A stretch of DNA of 64,000 nt, from assembly GCF_014650675.1 (NCBI RefSeq), contig NZ_BMVK01000009.1, positions 1-64,000 on the forward strand. The letters run 5' to 3'. Within the stretch, counting starts at the first letter, position 1; the number at the start of each line of letters is the position of its first letter. Both the position numbers and the translations under genes were made by a program. This document shows positions 8,533 to 17,271 of the stretch, piece by piece. The notes beneath the pieces are model-generated. The model had not been told where the DNA came from and ran no database searches. It saw nothing but the letters and a program-made list of their open reading frames with translations. The stretch is from Streptomyces anulatus. Its GTDB lineage: Bacteria; Actinomycetota; Actinomycetes; Streptomycetales; Streptomycetaceae.

Positions 8533-9747
8533 ATGACAGCAGTACGCACCACCAAGCGACGGATCGCCGGAGCGATCGCCGCGGCCACCACACTGGCACT
8601 CGCCGTCGGAGCAGGAGCGGCCTTACCGGCGCAGGCGGCTCCCGCGCCCGAGGGCAGAGTCCTGCACGCCGGTGCGGCCGGGGCGATTCCCGGCAGCTAC
8701 ATCGTCACGCTGAAGGAGACGGCCGGTTTCCGTGCGTCCGCGGCCCAGGGCAAGAAGCTGATAGCGGGCTACGGCGGCCGGATCGAGCGCACCTACACGT
8801 CGGCGTTGAACGGTTACGCCGCCCAGCTCGGCAGCACCGAGGCCAAGCGGCTCGCCGCCGACCCGGCCATCGCCTCGGTCGAGCAGAACCAGAAGGTCCA
8901 CTCGACCGCCACCCAGACCAACGCGCCCTGGGGCCTCGACCGGATCGACCAGCCGAACCTGCCGCTGAACGGCACGTTCACCTACCCGGACTCCGCCGGT
9001 GTCGACACCACCGTCTACGTCCTGGACACCGGAGTGCGCATCACGCACCAGGACATCGTCGGCCGGGCGTCGAACGGCTACGACTTCGTCGACAACGACA
9101 ACGTCGCCCAGGACGGCAACGGTCACGGCACCCACGTCGCCACGACCGCCGCCGGAACCGTTTACGGCGTGGCCAAGAAGGCCAAGATCGTCGCCGTGCG
9201 GGTCCTCAACAACAGCGGTTCCGGCACCACCGCAGGCGTCATCGCGGGCGTCGACTGGATCACCGCCAACCATGTCGCATCCTCCGTCGCCAACGTCTCG
9301 CTCGGCGGCGGCCCCAGCACCACCCTGGACAACGCGGTGCGCCGGTCGATCGCGTCCGGAGTGACCTACTCGATCGCGGCCGGCAATTCCAACGCGCCCG
9401 CGTCCGGCTTCTCGCCCGCCCGGGTGGAGACCGCGCTCACCGTCGGCGCCACGACCAGGACCGACGCCCGTGCCACCTACTCCAACCATGGCCCCCTCGT
9501 GGACCTCTTCGCACCGGGGTCCGACATCACGGCTGGCTGGGCGACCTCGGACACCGCCACCTACACCGGCAACGGCACGTCCTTCGCCGCTCCGCACGTC
9601 GCCGGGGCGGCCGCCGTCTACCTGACGAACCACCCGGGTGCCTCTCCGGCCGCCGTGGGCACGGCCCTCGTGAACGGCGCGACCTCCAACGTCCTCACCG
9701 GCATCGGAACGGGCTCCCCGAACAAGCTGCTGAGGCTCGTCCCGTAA
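8533..9747 (+). CDS. secreted subtilisin-family (S8) serine protease with a TTA codon
   Basis: A 404-residue secreted protease. Residues 1-36 form a signal peptide (basic RTTKRR, hydrophobic core, AQAA cleavage site). An I9-type inhibitory propeptide follows (IPGSYIVTLKE to VEQNQKV, about 50-120). The catalytic triad is Asp165 (VLDTGVR), His198 (NGHGTHVA) and Ser350 (GTSFAAPHV). The architecture is that of proteinase-K-like actinobacterial proteases. Leu31, inside the signal peptide, is encoded by TTA (8623-8625), the codon read only by the bldA tRNA in Streptomyces, so translation is probably developmental. The start has a GAGGAGA site; a longer open frame to 8257 is not supported. A strong terminator follows. 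Confidence 0.93.
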   Translation: MTAVRTTKRRIAGAIAAATTLALAVGAGAALPAQAAPAPEGRVLHAGAAGAIPGSYIVTLKETAGFRASAAQGKKLIAGYGGRIERTYTSALNGYAAQLGSTEAKRLAADPAIASVEQNQKVHSTATQTNAPWGLDRIDQPNLPLNGTFTYPDSAGVDTTVYVLDTGVRITHQDIVGRASNGYDFVDNDNVAQDGNGHGTHVATTAAGTVYGVAKKAKIVAVRVLNNSGSGTTAGVIAGVDWITANHVASSVANVSLGGGPSTTLDNAVRRSIASGVTYSIAAGNSNAPASGFSPARVETALTVGATTRTDARATYSNHGPLVDLFAPGSDITAGWATSDTATYTGNGTSFAAPHVAGAAAVYLTNHPGASPAAVGTALVNGATSNVLTGIGTGSPNKLLRLVP

Positions 9748-10199
9748 CCACGGAAACGACCTGACGCGGCGCTCGACGGCCGGGCACGGACACGGGCGAC
9801 CTGCCCTGTGTCCGTGCCCGGCCCGCGCCGTTCTGCACCCGTGAGGCGGCTGCTCCTACGTTGGTCATGAGGGGACGAGCCAGCGCCGGGGCGTTCACGC
9901 ACGGCGGGCCGATACATGCCGATGGCTGTCCAGAGCTTCGCGGTGCGGCCGCACTGCACGCCCGACGTACCGCGCGAGCAGCCGAAGGCGCATTGCGTGG
10001 AGTTGGTGCTGGCGGCGATGACGGGGGCCCGGGAGCGGCGGGCGGAGGCCTCGCCGTGGAACTTCCCGTCGACCAGGACGCGGTCAGCCAGGACAAGGAA
10101 GTGGTCACCGAGCAGATACGGCGGCTGCCGCGCGTAGTGGTTCTCGCCGTGCCGCTCGGGCCCGACAGCAGCACCGAGCAGTGCTCCAGAGCTGCTCAT
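9618..10199 (-). pseudogene. possible coupled downstream ORF, 3' end not credible
   Basis: A minus-strand frame opens with ATG at 10199, overlapping the TGA of the upstream propeller-like gene (ATGA). For roughly the first 110 codons (to about 9870) it shows strong G/C third-position bias, which suggests real coding. It then runs through the protease terminator and into the protease gene, so its end cannot be native: either a frameshift has removed the true stop or the ORF is a truncated remnant. The protein is Cys-containing (CAFGCSRGTSGVQCGR) and not recognised. Confidence 0.3.
9778..9823 (+). terminator. long hairpin terminator after the S8 protease
   Basis: GGCCGGGCACGGACAC and GTGTCCGTGCCCGGCC form a perfect 16-bp stem; the 14-base apex can pair further (GGGC/GCCC). 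It begins 31 bases after the protease stop. Confidence 0.85.
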
Positions 10200-11149
10200 G
10201 CTTCGATGCGCAGCCAGGTGTTGCCGGTACGGAGCCAGAGATTGCCGTCCCGGCCCTGGCCGCAGCGTAGGACAGCTCGGCCCGGCACCCGAAGCCGATG
10301 GCGGCTGGTGACCGTCCATGCGGTGCCTTGGCGCTCTGCACGGATGAGCTCGACGGTTCGCCTGTTGTGATCCCGGCGGGTGAAGACGGCCCTGTTACCG
10401 CGGACGGCGAATCCGTCGGGTTGCGGAACGGGACTGGCATAGCTGAGCACCTTGCCGGTGGCCGGAGTGATGCGAGTCAGGTACGTGCCGGATGGACTGA
10501 CGGCGCCGTACCAGACGAGCCACACCTATTCGTTCTCGGTCGCGGCGGTGCACCCCTCCAGCGGATGGCCGGGCAGCCTTCCCTCGGGAGCCCAGACAGC
10601 GCGGCCCTTGGTGTTCCAGCCTGCGAGGCCGCCTCCCGACTCGGGGTGGCCGCCGTAGATGCCCTCGTCCCCGTAGGCCGTCCAGATGCCCCCGTGGATG
10701 TCGGTGACCAGGGCGGGGATGTCGTCGCCGACGCAGAACTCCGCTTCAGGAGTTCCGGAGGGAGAGAACACCACCGCGTTGGACCGCCAGAGGTTCTCGG
10801 TCTCCATCCGGAATGTACGGCCACTCACCAGCAAGAACCGGGAATCCGGCAGCAGGGCCAAGTGACTGGGCCACATCCGGATGTCCTCCACCGGTAGCCG
10901 CCGCTCCTCCTGCCCGATGATCGTGACCAGTTCACCCGTGAACGGGACCTCTGGTCTCCACCCGACCCACCCCCTCGGGTATCGGCTGCGGTCGAGGTAC
11001 CGCCGGTGGACCAGCATCACTGCCAGTGCGCCGGCAGGCCCAACGGTCCACCACAAGGCACGGAGTCCCCGCACAGCATCAGTGGCGGGAAGGCGCCACA
11101 CCTGGTGCACCGCGGCGTCGGAACGAGCTCTCAGGGGAGGGAGATTCAT
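10196..11149 (-). pseudogene. beta-propeller-like gene interrupted by an in-frame amber codon
   Basis: One reading frame runs from ATG 11149 to TGA 10196 (318 codons) but contains a single TAG at 10528-10526. Both halves read as one protein: the first (207 residues) has an N-terminal membrane segment (GPAGALAVMLVH) and repeated Trp/Gly blade-like segments (GGIWTAYGDEG, LAGWNTKGRAVWAPEG); the second continues in the same frame with VWLVWYGAVSPSG and ends with WLRTGNTWLRIEA. Codon bias is good on both sides. The codon after TAG is GTG, so re-initiation could give a separate 109-residue fragment. I interpret it as a recent nonsense mutation. Family not recognised beyond propeller-like repeats. 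Confidence 0.6.
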
Positions 11150-11682
11150 CGGCAGTCGCCTCTAGTACTCCGGGAGCTCGGCCGCCCGAAGAGCGCTACC
11201 TTACCGGCCTTGATCAAGGCCGCTCCGACAGGACGGAGGCTTCACCCCCGTCGAGAATAGAGAGCTTCGGGTACCTGTTCCCGGGGAGTCCCCCAGGGCT
11301 CACATCACCGCGATCGCCTCGCCGGCCCGGGATCGCCCCTGCGGGTGCATCCCGGGCCTGGAACCGGCCGCGGGCTGCTCCGCGTTCGCCGAGCACCGCA
11401 CACCGCATCCCAGCCGGGCCTGGACATGATCCGTCGCCGCACACGCCGCCCCGCTCCTGCCCCGGGTCCGCAGAAGGACCGCGCAAGCCCCTGATCGGGT
11501 GCCGCACATCGCCGACCACTCGAACGTGTGAGTTCAAAAGTGACTAGGCAGGCGGCTCTTGCCTTGGAACCCACATCCGTATTCACGTTCGAGTCCTTCA
11601 CCCTTCCGAGGCCGTTACGGCCCCGGATCCGAGGCGTTCTTAGAGCACCAGTACCAGTCGGCAGCCCAGACGGAGGAACACC
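11150..11682. other. 533-bp region, no gene recognised; regulatory signals at right end
   Basis: None of the small frames here has a believable start and codon bias together. The stretch 11520-11600 is AT-rich and flanked by a 10-bp inverted repeat (listed separately), consistent with the promoter of the small-ORF/ABC exporter operon. Confidence 0.5.
11519..11593. promoter_or_regulatory. inverted repeat flanking the likely promoter of the exporter operon
   Basis: CTCGAACGTG (11519-11528) and its exact complement CACGTTCGAG (11584-11593) lie 55 bases apart around an AT-rich core, about 90 bases before the small ORF at 11683. The spacing, near five DNA turns, would suit a dimeric regulator or a loop; no regulator gene is adjacent. 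Confidence 0.4.
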
Positions 11683-11826
11683 ATGAACGCTGAGCCCGCT
11701 TCCACTCATCGCCCCCGATTCGAACAGCGGCGGCGGTCCCTGCTCGTCTCCCCGACATGCGGACAGCAGCAGCCCGACACCTGCGCGCGCCGCTCAGCAC
11801 GCCTGGATGCGAGGTGGGGGGCATGA
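11683..11826 (+). CDS. 47-residue ORF coupled to the ABC exporter; candidate peptide precursor
   Basis: ATG at 11683 follows a clear GGAGG site (spacing 6-7). The frame ends at TGA 11824-11826, overlapping the exporter's ATG (11823) in an ATGA arrangement, so the two are translationally coupled. The peptide is basic, starts MNAEPASTHRP, and has cysteines at 26 and 34 and several Ser/Thr residues in its second half. A short ORF immediately before a peptide-type ABC exporter is how many RiPP precursors are placed, but no modification enzyme is visible alongside and the sequence matches no precursor class I know. It could also be merely a translational leader. Confidence 0.45.
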   Translation: MNAEPASTHRPRFEQRRRSLLVSPTCGQQQPDTCARRSARLDARWGA

Positions 11827-13823
11827 GCACCGGTGGGGACGCGGACGCCATCCGCCCGGGTGCGGTGCCCGGCCCACGCGGTGCGGAACTTCCGCTGCCG
11901 CCCGCCGCCGTGCCCGGCGGGCCGCACGACGGTGACATCGCCGACGGACTGGAGGAGGCGTACTGGTCGGTGTACGACGGCGCCGCGTCCAAGGCCACGG
12001 TGGGGCAGGTCCTCGCGCGGCTGCCGCGGATCGTGCGCCGGATCGGCCACCTGGCCTGGAGCGCGGACCGGACCGCGACCGTCGCGGTCGTGGTCCTGCA
12101 GTTGGCGTCGGCCGCGATGATGGCGTTCGGGCTGATGGCCTCGGTGGCGGTGCTGCGGGAGCTGTTCGCCGAGGGGCCGACCCCGGAGCGGGTGCGCGCA
12201 GCCATTCCCCAACTCCTGGTCGTGGTGGGCTTCCTGTCCGCCCGGGCGCTGCTGGAGGCCGGCGTCGCCGTTGCGCAGGCCAGGGTCACCCCGAAGATCC
12301 GCACCGCGCTGGAGTGCGAGTTCCTCACCCTGACCGCCCATGTGCGCCTGGAGGTCGTCGATGACGCGGACTGGCACGACGAGGCCTACCGGGCCAATGA
12401 TCGTGGCTTGTTCTACGCCCGGCAGATCGTCGGCCAGGTCGTCTCCCTGGCCGCCGCGCTGCTCGGGCTCGTGGGCACCGTCGGCGTCCTGGGCGTCCTC
12501 CATCCCGCCCTGCTGCCGCTGCTCCTGCTGTCCGTGCTGCCGGTCGGGGCGGCCGCCGTACGCACCGCCCGGGCCCGCTTCCACTCCTTCAAGCGGTGGA
12601 ACACTCTGCAGCGCAGGGTGCGGGTCTTCTCCTGGCTGCTGCTGGAGAGGGATGCCGCCGCCGAGCTCCGCTCGGACACCGCCCAGGGCGCGCTGCTGGA
12701 GGAGCACCACCGGCTGACGACACGGATCGCCGAGGAGGACACCCGCCTGGGTGTGAGCTCGGCCGGGCTGACCCTGGCAGGGCGGGCCGTCGGCGGGATC
12801 GGCACCGGCATCACCTATGCGGCGCTCGGCGCGATGCTCATCGCCGGGTGGCTGCCCCTGGCCGCCGGGGCGGGCGCGGTCCTCGCCATCCAGGCCGCCC
12901 AGTCCACGCTGACCCGGCTCGTCGACGTCTCCCACATGGTCTACGAGCACGCCATGTGGGTGGATGACCTGCTGGCCTTCCAGGAACGTTGCCGAGCTCT
13001 CCAGCCGCGCCGCAGTGGGCTGCCGGCCCCCGAGACGGTGAAGGCCATCACCCTGAACGACGTGTCTTTCACCTATCCGGGCAAGGAGACCCCGGTGCTC
13101 AACGGCATCTCCATGACGTTGCACGCCGGTCAGACGGTGGCGTTCGTCGGCGTCAACGGCTCCGGCAAGTCCACCTGCGCGCGGCTCCTCGCCGGGCTGT
13201 ACGAACCCCGGGACGGCGGGACGGTCCGCTGGGACGGCGTGGACGTGCTGGACATGGACGCGGAGTCGTTGCAGGCCCGGGTGGGCTGCGTGCTCCAGGA
13301 CCCGGTCCGTTTTCCGTTCAGCGCGCTGGCCAACCTGACGGTCTCCCGGGGCACCCTCACCGAGGCCGATCCGCAGCGTGCGCTGGACGCCGCGCGGGCC
13401 TCGGGCGCCGAGCAGGTCATCGCCGGGCTGCCGGGCCGGTGGGAGGCGCTGTTGTCCAAGCGGTTCCGCGGCGGTCAGGAACTGTCCGCCGGCCAGTGGG
13501 CGAAGGTCGCCGTCGCCCGCGGCCTGTACAAGAACGCCCCCGTCCTGCTGCTGGACGAGCCGACCGCCAGCATGGACCCGCGCGCCGAGCACGCGGTGTA
13601 CGAGGCGGTACTGCGGGACAACCCGCGCCCCGATCAGATCACGGTGCTGATCTCCCACCGCCTGGCGAGCGTCGTCGCCTGCGACCGTATCTTCGTCTTC
13701 GACGCCGGTCGCATCACCGAGAGCGGCACCCACCAGGAGCTGATGGGCCTCGACGGCGAGTACGCCTCCATGTTCACCCTCCAGGCCGCCGGCTACCGCG
13801 CCGAGGCGGAGGAGACGGCGTGA
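11823..13823 (+). CDS. ABC exporter, fused membrane and ATPase domains (peptide-export type)
   Basis: A 666-residue half-transporter: an N-terminal tail, a six-helix membrane domain (about residues 75-390) and an ATPase domain with Walker A GVNGSGKST (about 443), signature LSAGQ (about 555), Walker B VLLLDEPTASMD (about 575) and a switch His in ISHRLA. The catalytic Glu is present, so it can work as a homodimer. It lacks an N-terminal C39 peptidase domain. The style of the membrane region resembles exporters found in actinobacterial lanthipeptide and other RiPP loci; that is from memory. I chose the ATG at 11823 after GAGGTGGGGG; the preceding 47-residue ORF overlaps it by 4 bases. Substrate unknown. 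Confidence 0.85.
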   Translation: MSTGGDADAIRPGAVPGPRGAELPLPPAAVPGGPHDGDIADGLEEAYWSVYDGAASKATVGQVLARLPRIVRRIGHLAWSADRTATVAVVVLQLASAAMMAFGLMASVAVLRELFAEGPTPERVRAAIPQLLVVVGFLSARALLEAGVAVAQARVTPKIRTALECEFLTLTAHVRLEVVDDADWHDEAYRANDRGLFYARQIVGQVVSLAAALLGLVGTVGVLGVLHPALLPLLLLSVLPVGAAAVRTARARFHSFKRWNTLQRRVRVFSWLLLERDAAAELRSDTAQGALLEEHHRLTTRIAEEDTRLGVSSAGLTLAGRAVGGIGTGITYAALGAMLIAGWLPLAAGAGAVLAIQAAQSTLTRLVDVSHMVYEHAMWVDDLLAFQERCRALQPRRSGLPAPETVKAITLNDVSFTYPGKETPVLNGISMTLHAGQTVAFVGVNGSGKSTCARLLAGLYEPRDGGTVRWDGVDVLDMDAESLQARVGCVLQDPVRFPFSALANLTVSRGTLTEADPQRALDAARASGAEQVIAGLPGRWEALLSKRFRGGQELSAGQWAKVAVARGLYKNAPVLLLDEPTASMDPRAEHAVYEAVLRDNPRPDQITVLISHRLASVVACDRIFVFDAGRITESGTHQELMGLDGEYASMFTLQAAGYRAEAEETA

Positions 13824-13903
13824 GGCCCCGGCCACGCAGCCCCGTGCCGCGCCCGGTCCCGGTCGGCACCCGCCGCCTGGCCCGCGGCATGGCCTGCTGA
13901 CGG

Positions 13904-14893
13904 TCAGCCGGTGAGTTCCCGGACCAGCGGATGGTGGGAGCAGCGGAAGCCGCCCGCGAAGGGGGTGACGGCGTCGTACGGCAGGGTGTGCACCGTGACG
14001 TCGCGCGCGGTGAGGGCTTCGGCCAGGGCCGTCAGCCGTTCGTCGACGAGCACCTCGCCGGGGGCGAGGACCAGGCTGTTGCCCGCAAGGAGGTTGACGG
14101 CGTCATGGAGGCTGACGTCGATCAGCTCCCAATCGGCGACCGGGGCGGGCAGCCCGTCGGTGAACTGCTCCCGGCAGACCACGGCGAGGCCTTCGCGGAC
14201 GGTGGTGAGCCCGTCGTCCAGGTGGATCACCCGGTCGGAGAGGGGCACTTGGTGGACGCGATAGCCGTCACCGAGCAGCCTTTCCAGCCACTGGGCTCCC
14301 GCTGCGTCGGACGCGGCTGTGCCGGTGCCGACGAGGATGTCGCGCCCCATGGGGAGCACGTCGCCGCCCTCCAGGAAGGGGCCCCTGGCCGTGGGAAGGT
14401 CCGCCACGGGCACGGGTGCCGGTGGCGGCATGACCGAGCAGCGTGCACCGCGTCCTTCCGCTTCCTCGATGACGGGGCGCACGCCGAAGCGTTCTTTGAA
14501 GCGGGCCGGCAGCCGCAGGGCCGCTTCGATGACCCGGTCACCGACGACGATCATGGGATCGCGCACGAACGTCTGCATGCTGAACCCGCCGCCGTACAGG
14601 TTCAGTTCGCTGTCGGTGAGCGCACGGGGACGGTGCACGCCCACACCTCGCGCGGTGAGGAAGCCGGCCAGTCCCTCGACTTGCTCGACGCAGCGTTCGT
14701 AGCCCTCCGGATCGGCCTGCGACCAGAGCTTCCCCGCCCATCGGGGCATGTTCTGTCTCGTACGTTCGGGGAGGAAGCCGAGGGAGGCGGGGACTCCTGC
14801 GGCGAGTTCGGCCGGGAAGGTGAAGTCGATGACCCGGCCTACGACGGTCTCTTTCAGTACACCCCAGTCATGGGTGACGTTGGGGATCGTCAT
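13904..14893 (-). CDS. amidinotransferase (GATM/StrB family)
   Basis: A 329-residue cytoplasmic enzyme of the glycine/inosamine-phosphate amidinotransferase family, which moves the amidino group of arginine to an amine. Visible landmarks are the acidic motif FLEGGDVL (Asp178), the histidine motif VIHLDDGL, and the C-terminal nucleophile Cys318 in GGFRCSHHP. Length fits the StrB/GATM-like group. Its ATG overlaps the TGA of the carboxylesterase gene (ATGA), so the two are co-translated. No streptomycin-type or creatine-type pathway surrounds it, so the acceptor amine is unknown; guanidino-modification of a small metabolite is a reasonable guess. It converges with the ABC exporter gene (80 bp apart). 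Confidence 0.85.
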   Translation of the reverse strand: MTIPNVTHDWGVLKETVVGRVIDFTFPAELAAGVPASLGFLPERTRQNMPRWAGKLWSQADPEGYERCVEQVEGLAGFLTARGVGVHRPRALTDSELNLYGGGFSMQTFVRDPMIVVGDRVIEAALRLPARFKERFGVRPVIEEAEGRGARCSVMPPPAPVPVADLPTARGPFLEGGDVLPMGRDILVGTGTAASDAAGAQWLERLLGDGYRVHQVPLSDRVIHLDDGLTTVREGLAVVCREQFTDGLPAPVADWELIDVSLHDAVNLLAGNSLVLAPGEVLVDERLTALAEALTARDVTVHTLPYDAVTPFAGGFRCSHHPLVRELTG

Positions 14894-16578
14894 GAGAGCG
14901 GCTTCTCGACCTCGGTCGGCCGTGTTGTCCGCGGGGCTCCCTGTGCGGCCAGGCGGTGCCAGAAGTCGAGCCGGTGTTCCCCGGCGTAGTCGACCGGCCC
15001 GATCCTGTCCGGCGCCAGGGACTGGGTGTGCGGCACGGCGTCCGACGGCATGAACCGGGGCCACCGCGGGAGGCCCGGCCGGTTCGGCGTGCCGGTGTGG
15101 GCGAACTGTGCCCAGTAGTCGGTCATGGTGTCGGACAGACGCGTCTGCGGGTCGGTGAAGTGTTTCTGCGCGTCCGGGTCCTCGAAGAGGTAAGGGGTGT
15201 CGCCGGCGTGATAGGCGCCGAAGTCGAAGGTTCCCGGGAGGGGGAGATACATCGGGGCGTCCCGGTCGGCGAACTCGTAGGCGTACGTCGGTGCGTGGCG
15301 CCCGAACGCGGTGGCCTGGGCGTAGGTGCCGCGGGCCCACATCCGGTCGGTCACCACGGTTGACCAGGCCAGGGCCGGGGAAGGAAAGGCCGTGACCGGG
15401 TAGCGCGCGCCCACCGCGTCCGCGTCCCGGCCGAATGCGGTGACGAGAGCACGTGCGTACTGGTCGGCGGTGAAGGGGGAGCCGACCGCGTCGTGCGCCA
15501 TGCCGACGAACAGGCGGTGCTCGTCCAGCGTGGCCCCCGACATCAGCGGGATACGGGGGAAGGCGCCCTGTTCCAGTGCCGTTTCCGGCAGTTCCGGCAG
15601 TACCTCGTTGCCGAAGGCGAACGCCTGGAAGGCGTTCATGATGTTGGGGACTTCCAGCAGCTTCTTCACCGGCAGCGCGCGCAGGCATCGCAGCGCCCGA
15701 CGCGGGTCGGGGTCGGCGCAGCCCAGGGGCGACGTCATTTCGACACCAGTGTTCCGCGATTCCTGCTCCGTCCGCCAGATGTAGTGCGGGTAGGCCGGCA
15801 CGCCCTCCCCCATCGCCCCGGCCGGCATGTCCATCATCCCTTCGCCGCTGGACAGGACGGCCCGGTGAAACAGCCCCTGGGCCCCTGGTGACGTGAGGTG
15901 GCCGCTGATGGCGGCCGCACCGAAGGAGGACCCGGCCACAGTGACGTTGCCCGGATCACCTCCGAACGCGGCGGCGTTGCGCCGGACCCAGCGCAGTGCC
16001 GCCTGCTGGTCCTGCAGGGCGAACGTCCCCGATCCTTCGAGACCGGGGTAGGCGAAGCCGCCGAACACTCCGAGCCGGTAGTTGACGGTGACCACGACCA
16101 CGCCTCGGTCGGCGAGGCGCCGGGCGTCGAAGAAGGAGCCTGCCCCCACAGCCCCGTCGCCGTGGATCCACACCAGTACGGGGGCTGGGCGGCGCGCCGT
16201 CGCGAAGTCGCCCGTGGTGACGTTGAGGACCAGGCAGTCCTCGTCCAGGCTCGACACGCCCGCGTAGACCGAGGCGACCTGGGGACACAGCGGCCCCGGC
16301 TTCGTCGCGTCCCGTACGCCGGTCCAGGGGCTCACCGGGCGTGGGGCGGCCCAGCGGTGGGTGCCGGTGGGCGGTCCCGCGTAGGGAATGCCCTGGTAGA
16401 CGGTGTGAGTGGTCGTTCTCGTACCCCTTACGAGGCCGGCGTCGGTGCGTGCCGTAGCGCTGGTGTCACCACTGGGCCCGGTGTTCCCCGGGTGTGCGGT
16501 GCCCGGGGCGGTCACACCCAGCACGAGGAAGGCCGCGCCCACGAGAACCGCGAGGACCGCCGTGCGATTTGCTGCCAT
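14890..16578 (-). CDS. secreted type B carboxylesterase
   Basis: A 562-residue alpha/beta hydrolase of the carboxylesterase/cholinesterase family. The N-terminus (MAANRTAVLAVLVGAAFLVLG, then TAHPG) is a signal peptide, so the enzyme is exported. It has the family start VYQGIPYAGPP, the EDCLVLNV motif, an oxyanion region (VWIHGDGAVGAGS instead of the usual HGGG), the nucleophile in VAGSSFGAAA (GxSxG with Ser in place of the common Glu) and an acidic motif GATLDEH. Start at 16578 has AGGAGA upstream; a longer frame to 16644 lacks one. First gene of a pair with the amidinotransferase; an extracellular esterase coupled to a cytoplasmic transferase is unusual. Confidence 0.88.
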   Translation of the reverse strand: MAANRTAVLAVLVGAAFLVLGVTAPGTAHPGNTGPSGDTSATARTDAGLVRGTRTTTHTVYQGIPYAGPPTGTHRWAAPRPVSPWTGVRDATKPGPLCPQVASVYAGVSSLDEDCLVLNVTTGDFATARRPAPVLVWIHGDGAVGAGSFFDARRLADRGVVVVTVNYRLGVFGGFAYPGLEGSGTFALQDQQAALRWVRRNAAAFGGDPGNVTVAGSSFGAAAISGHLTSPGAQGLFHRAVLSSGEGMMDMPAGAMGEGVPAYPHYIWRTEQESRNTGVEMTSPLGCADPDPRRALRCLRALPVKKLLEVPNIMNAFQAFAFGNEVLPELPETALEQGAFPRIPLMSGATLDEHRLFVGMAHDAVGSPFTADQYARALVTAFGRDADAVGARYPVTAFPSPALAWSTVVTDRMWARGTYAQATAFGRHAPTYAYEFADRDAPMYLPLPGTFDFGAYHAGDTPYLFEDPDAQKHFTDPQTRLSDTMTDYWAQFAHTGTPNRPGLPRWPRFMPSDAVPHTQSLAPDRIGPVDYAGEHRLDFWHRLAAQGAPRTTRPTEVEKPLS

Positions 16579-16800
16579 GGTCGACTGTCTCCTGTCGGGT
16601 ACCGCGAGGAGGGAACGGAGGAGCGGAACAGAAGAGGGGAACACCGGACATAGTCACAGCGAAGCCGCCGCAAGTGCGCGCACCTCGCCAGCAGACGGGG
16701 CGGACATGGGAACCGACCGGGTGAAACATCGCGGCGGACCCCGCCGTCGGGACTACCTATCCGTCCAACACACGGCCGGCACCGCCAGGTTGAAAGAGGC

Positions 16801-17271
16801 TCATAGACGCTCCTGCTCCTGATCTGCGGCCTTCTCGGTATCCAGATGCGCCGGGGCGCGCTTCGACCGCGCCTGCCGGGAACACTCCGTTCGCAGCGCC
16901 TCGACCTCATCCCGTAGTTCGGCCAGTTCGCGGTGCAGTGCCTGGATGGCGACGATGGCGACTCCGTTGGCATCGGTGCAGCAGATCGTCCGGTCGTTCT
17001 CGCCGACCCCGAACGCCTTCCACCAGTCCTGCGCCATGGGCCCAAGATGGCGTACATGAGGCGGGTCCCAGTGATAGCGCCATGTGCTGACCGGCAACCG
17101 CACCACCTGCTCCAGCACCCGGTAACCGTTGACCGGATCACTTCCGCGCACCGCGCCCGACACGGCATCGGAAGCCAGACCCGCGGCGGGAGCACCCCGT
17201 CTCCGACCCGACCTGGCCAGGGCCGACGTCAGCATCCTGACCATGGCCCCTTTCAACCGCCCGTAGCTCAT
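16801..17271 (-). CDS. S74-type (tail-fibre/endosialidase chaperone) domain protein
   Basis: A 156-residue protein with the core of the intramolecular-chaperone domain known from phage tail fibres (peptidase S74): WRYHWDPPHVRHLGPMAQDWWKAFG, then DANGVAIVAIQALHRELAEL, ending in a coiled coil (about residues 110-135). In phage these domains trimerise the preceding fibre and then cut themselves off; Streptomyces chromosomes carry small relatives of unknown role. The start overlaps the end of the upstream gene by 4 bases, and that gene ends with the part that normally begins the S74 domain. Confidence 0.75.
   Translation of the reverse strand: MSYGRLKGAMVRMLTSALARSGRRRGAPAAGLASDAVSGAVRGSDPVNGYRVLEQVVRLPVSTWRYHWDPPHVRHLGPMAQDWWKAFGVGENDRTICCTDANGVAIVAIQALHRELAELRDEVEALRTECSRQARSKRAPAHLDTEKAADQEQERL

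Noticed and set aside
7230..9764. 844-codon plus-strand frame overlapping the S8 protease
   Set aside because: It is the shifted frame of the protease gene and its upstream region; the true frame has signal peptide, propeptide and triad.
11305..11709. 134-codon minus-strand ORF upstream of the exporter operon
   Set aside because: Crosses the likely promoter and the small-ORF start, poor start context, no domain.
11706..13835. 709-codon minus-strand frame opposite the ABC exporter
   Set aside because: Antisense shadow rich in Gly/Arg/Gln; the plus strand carries all ABC motifs.
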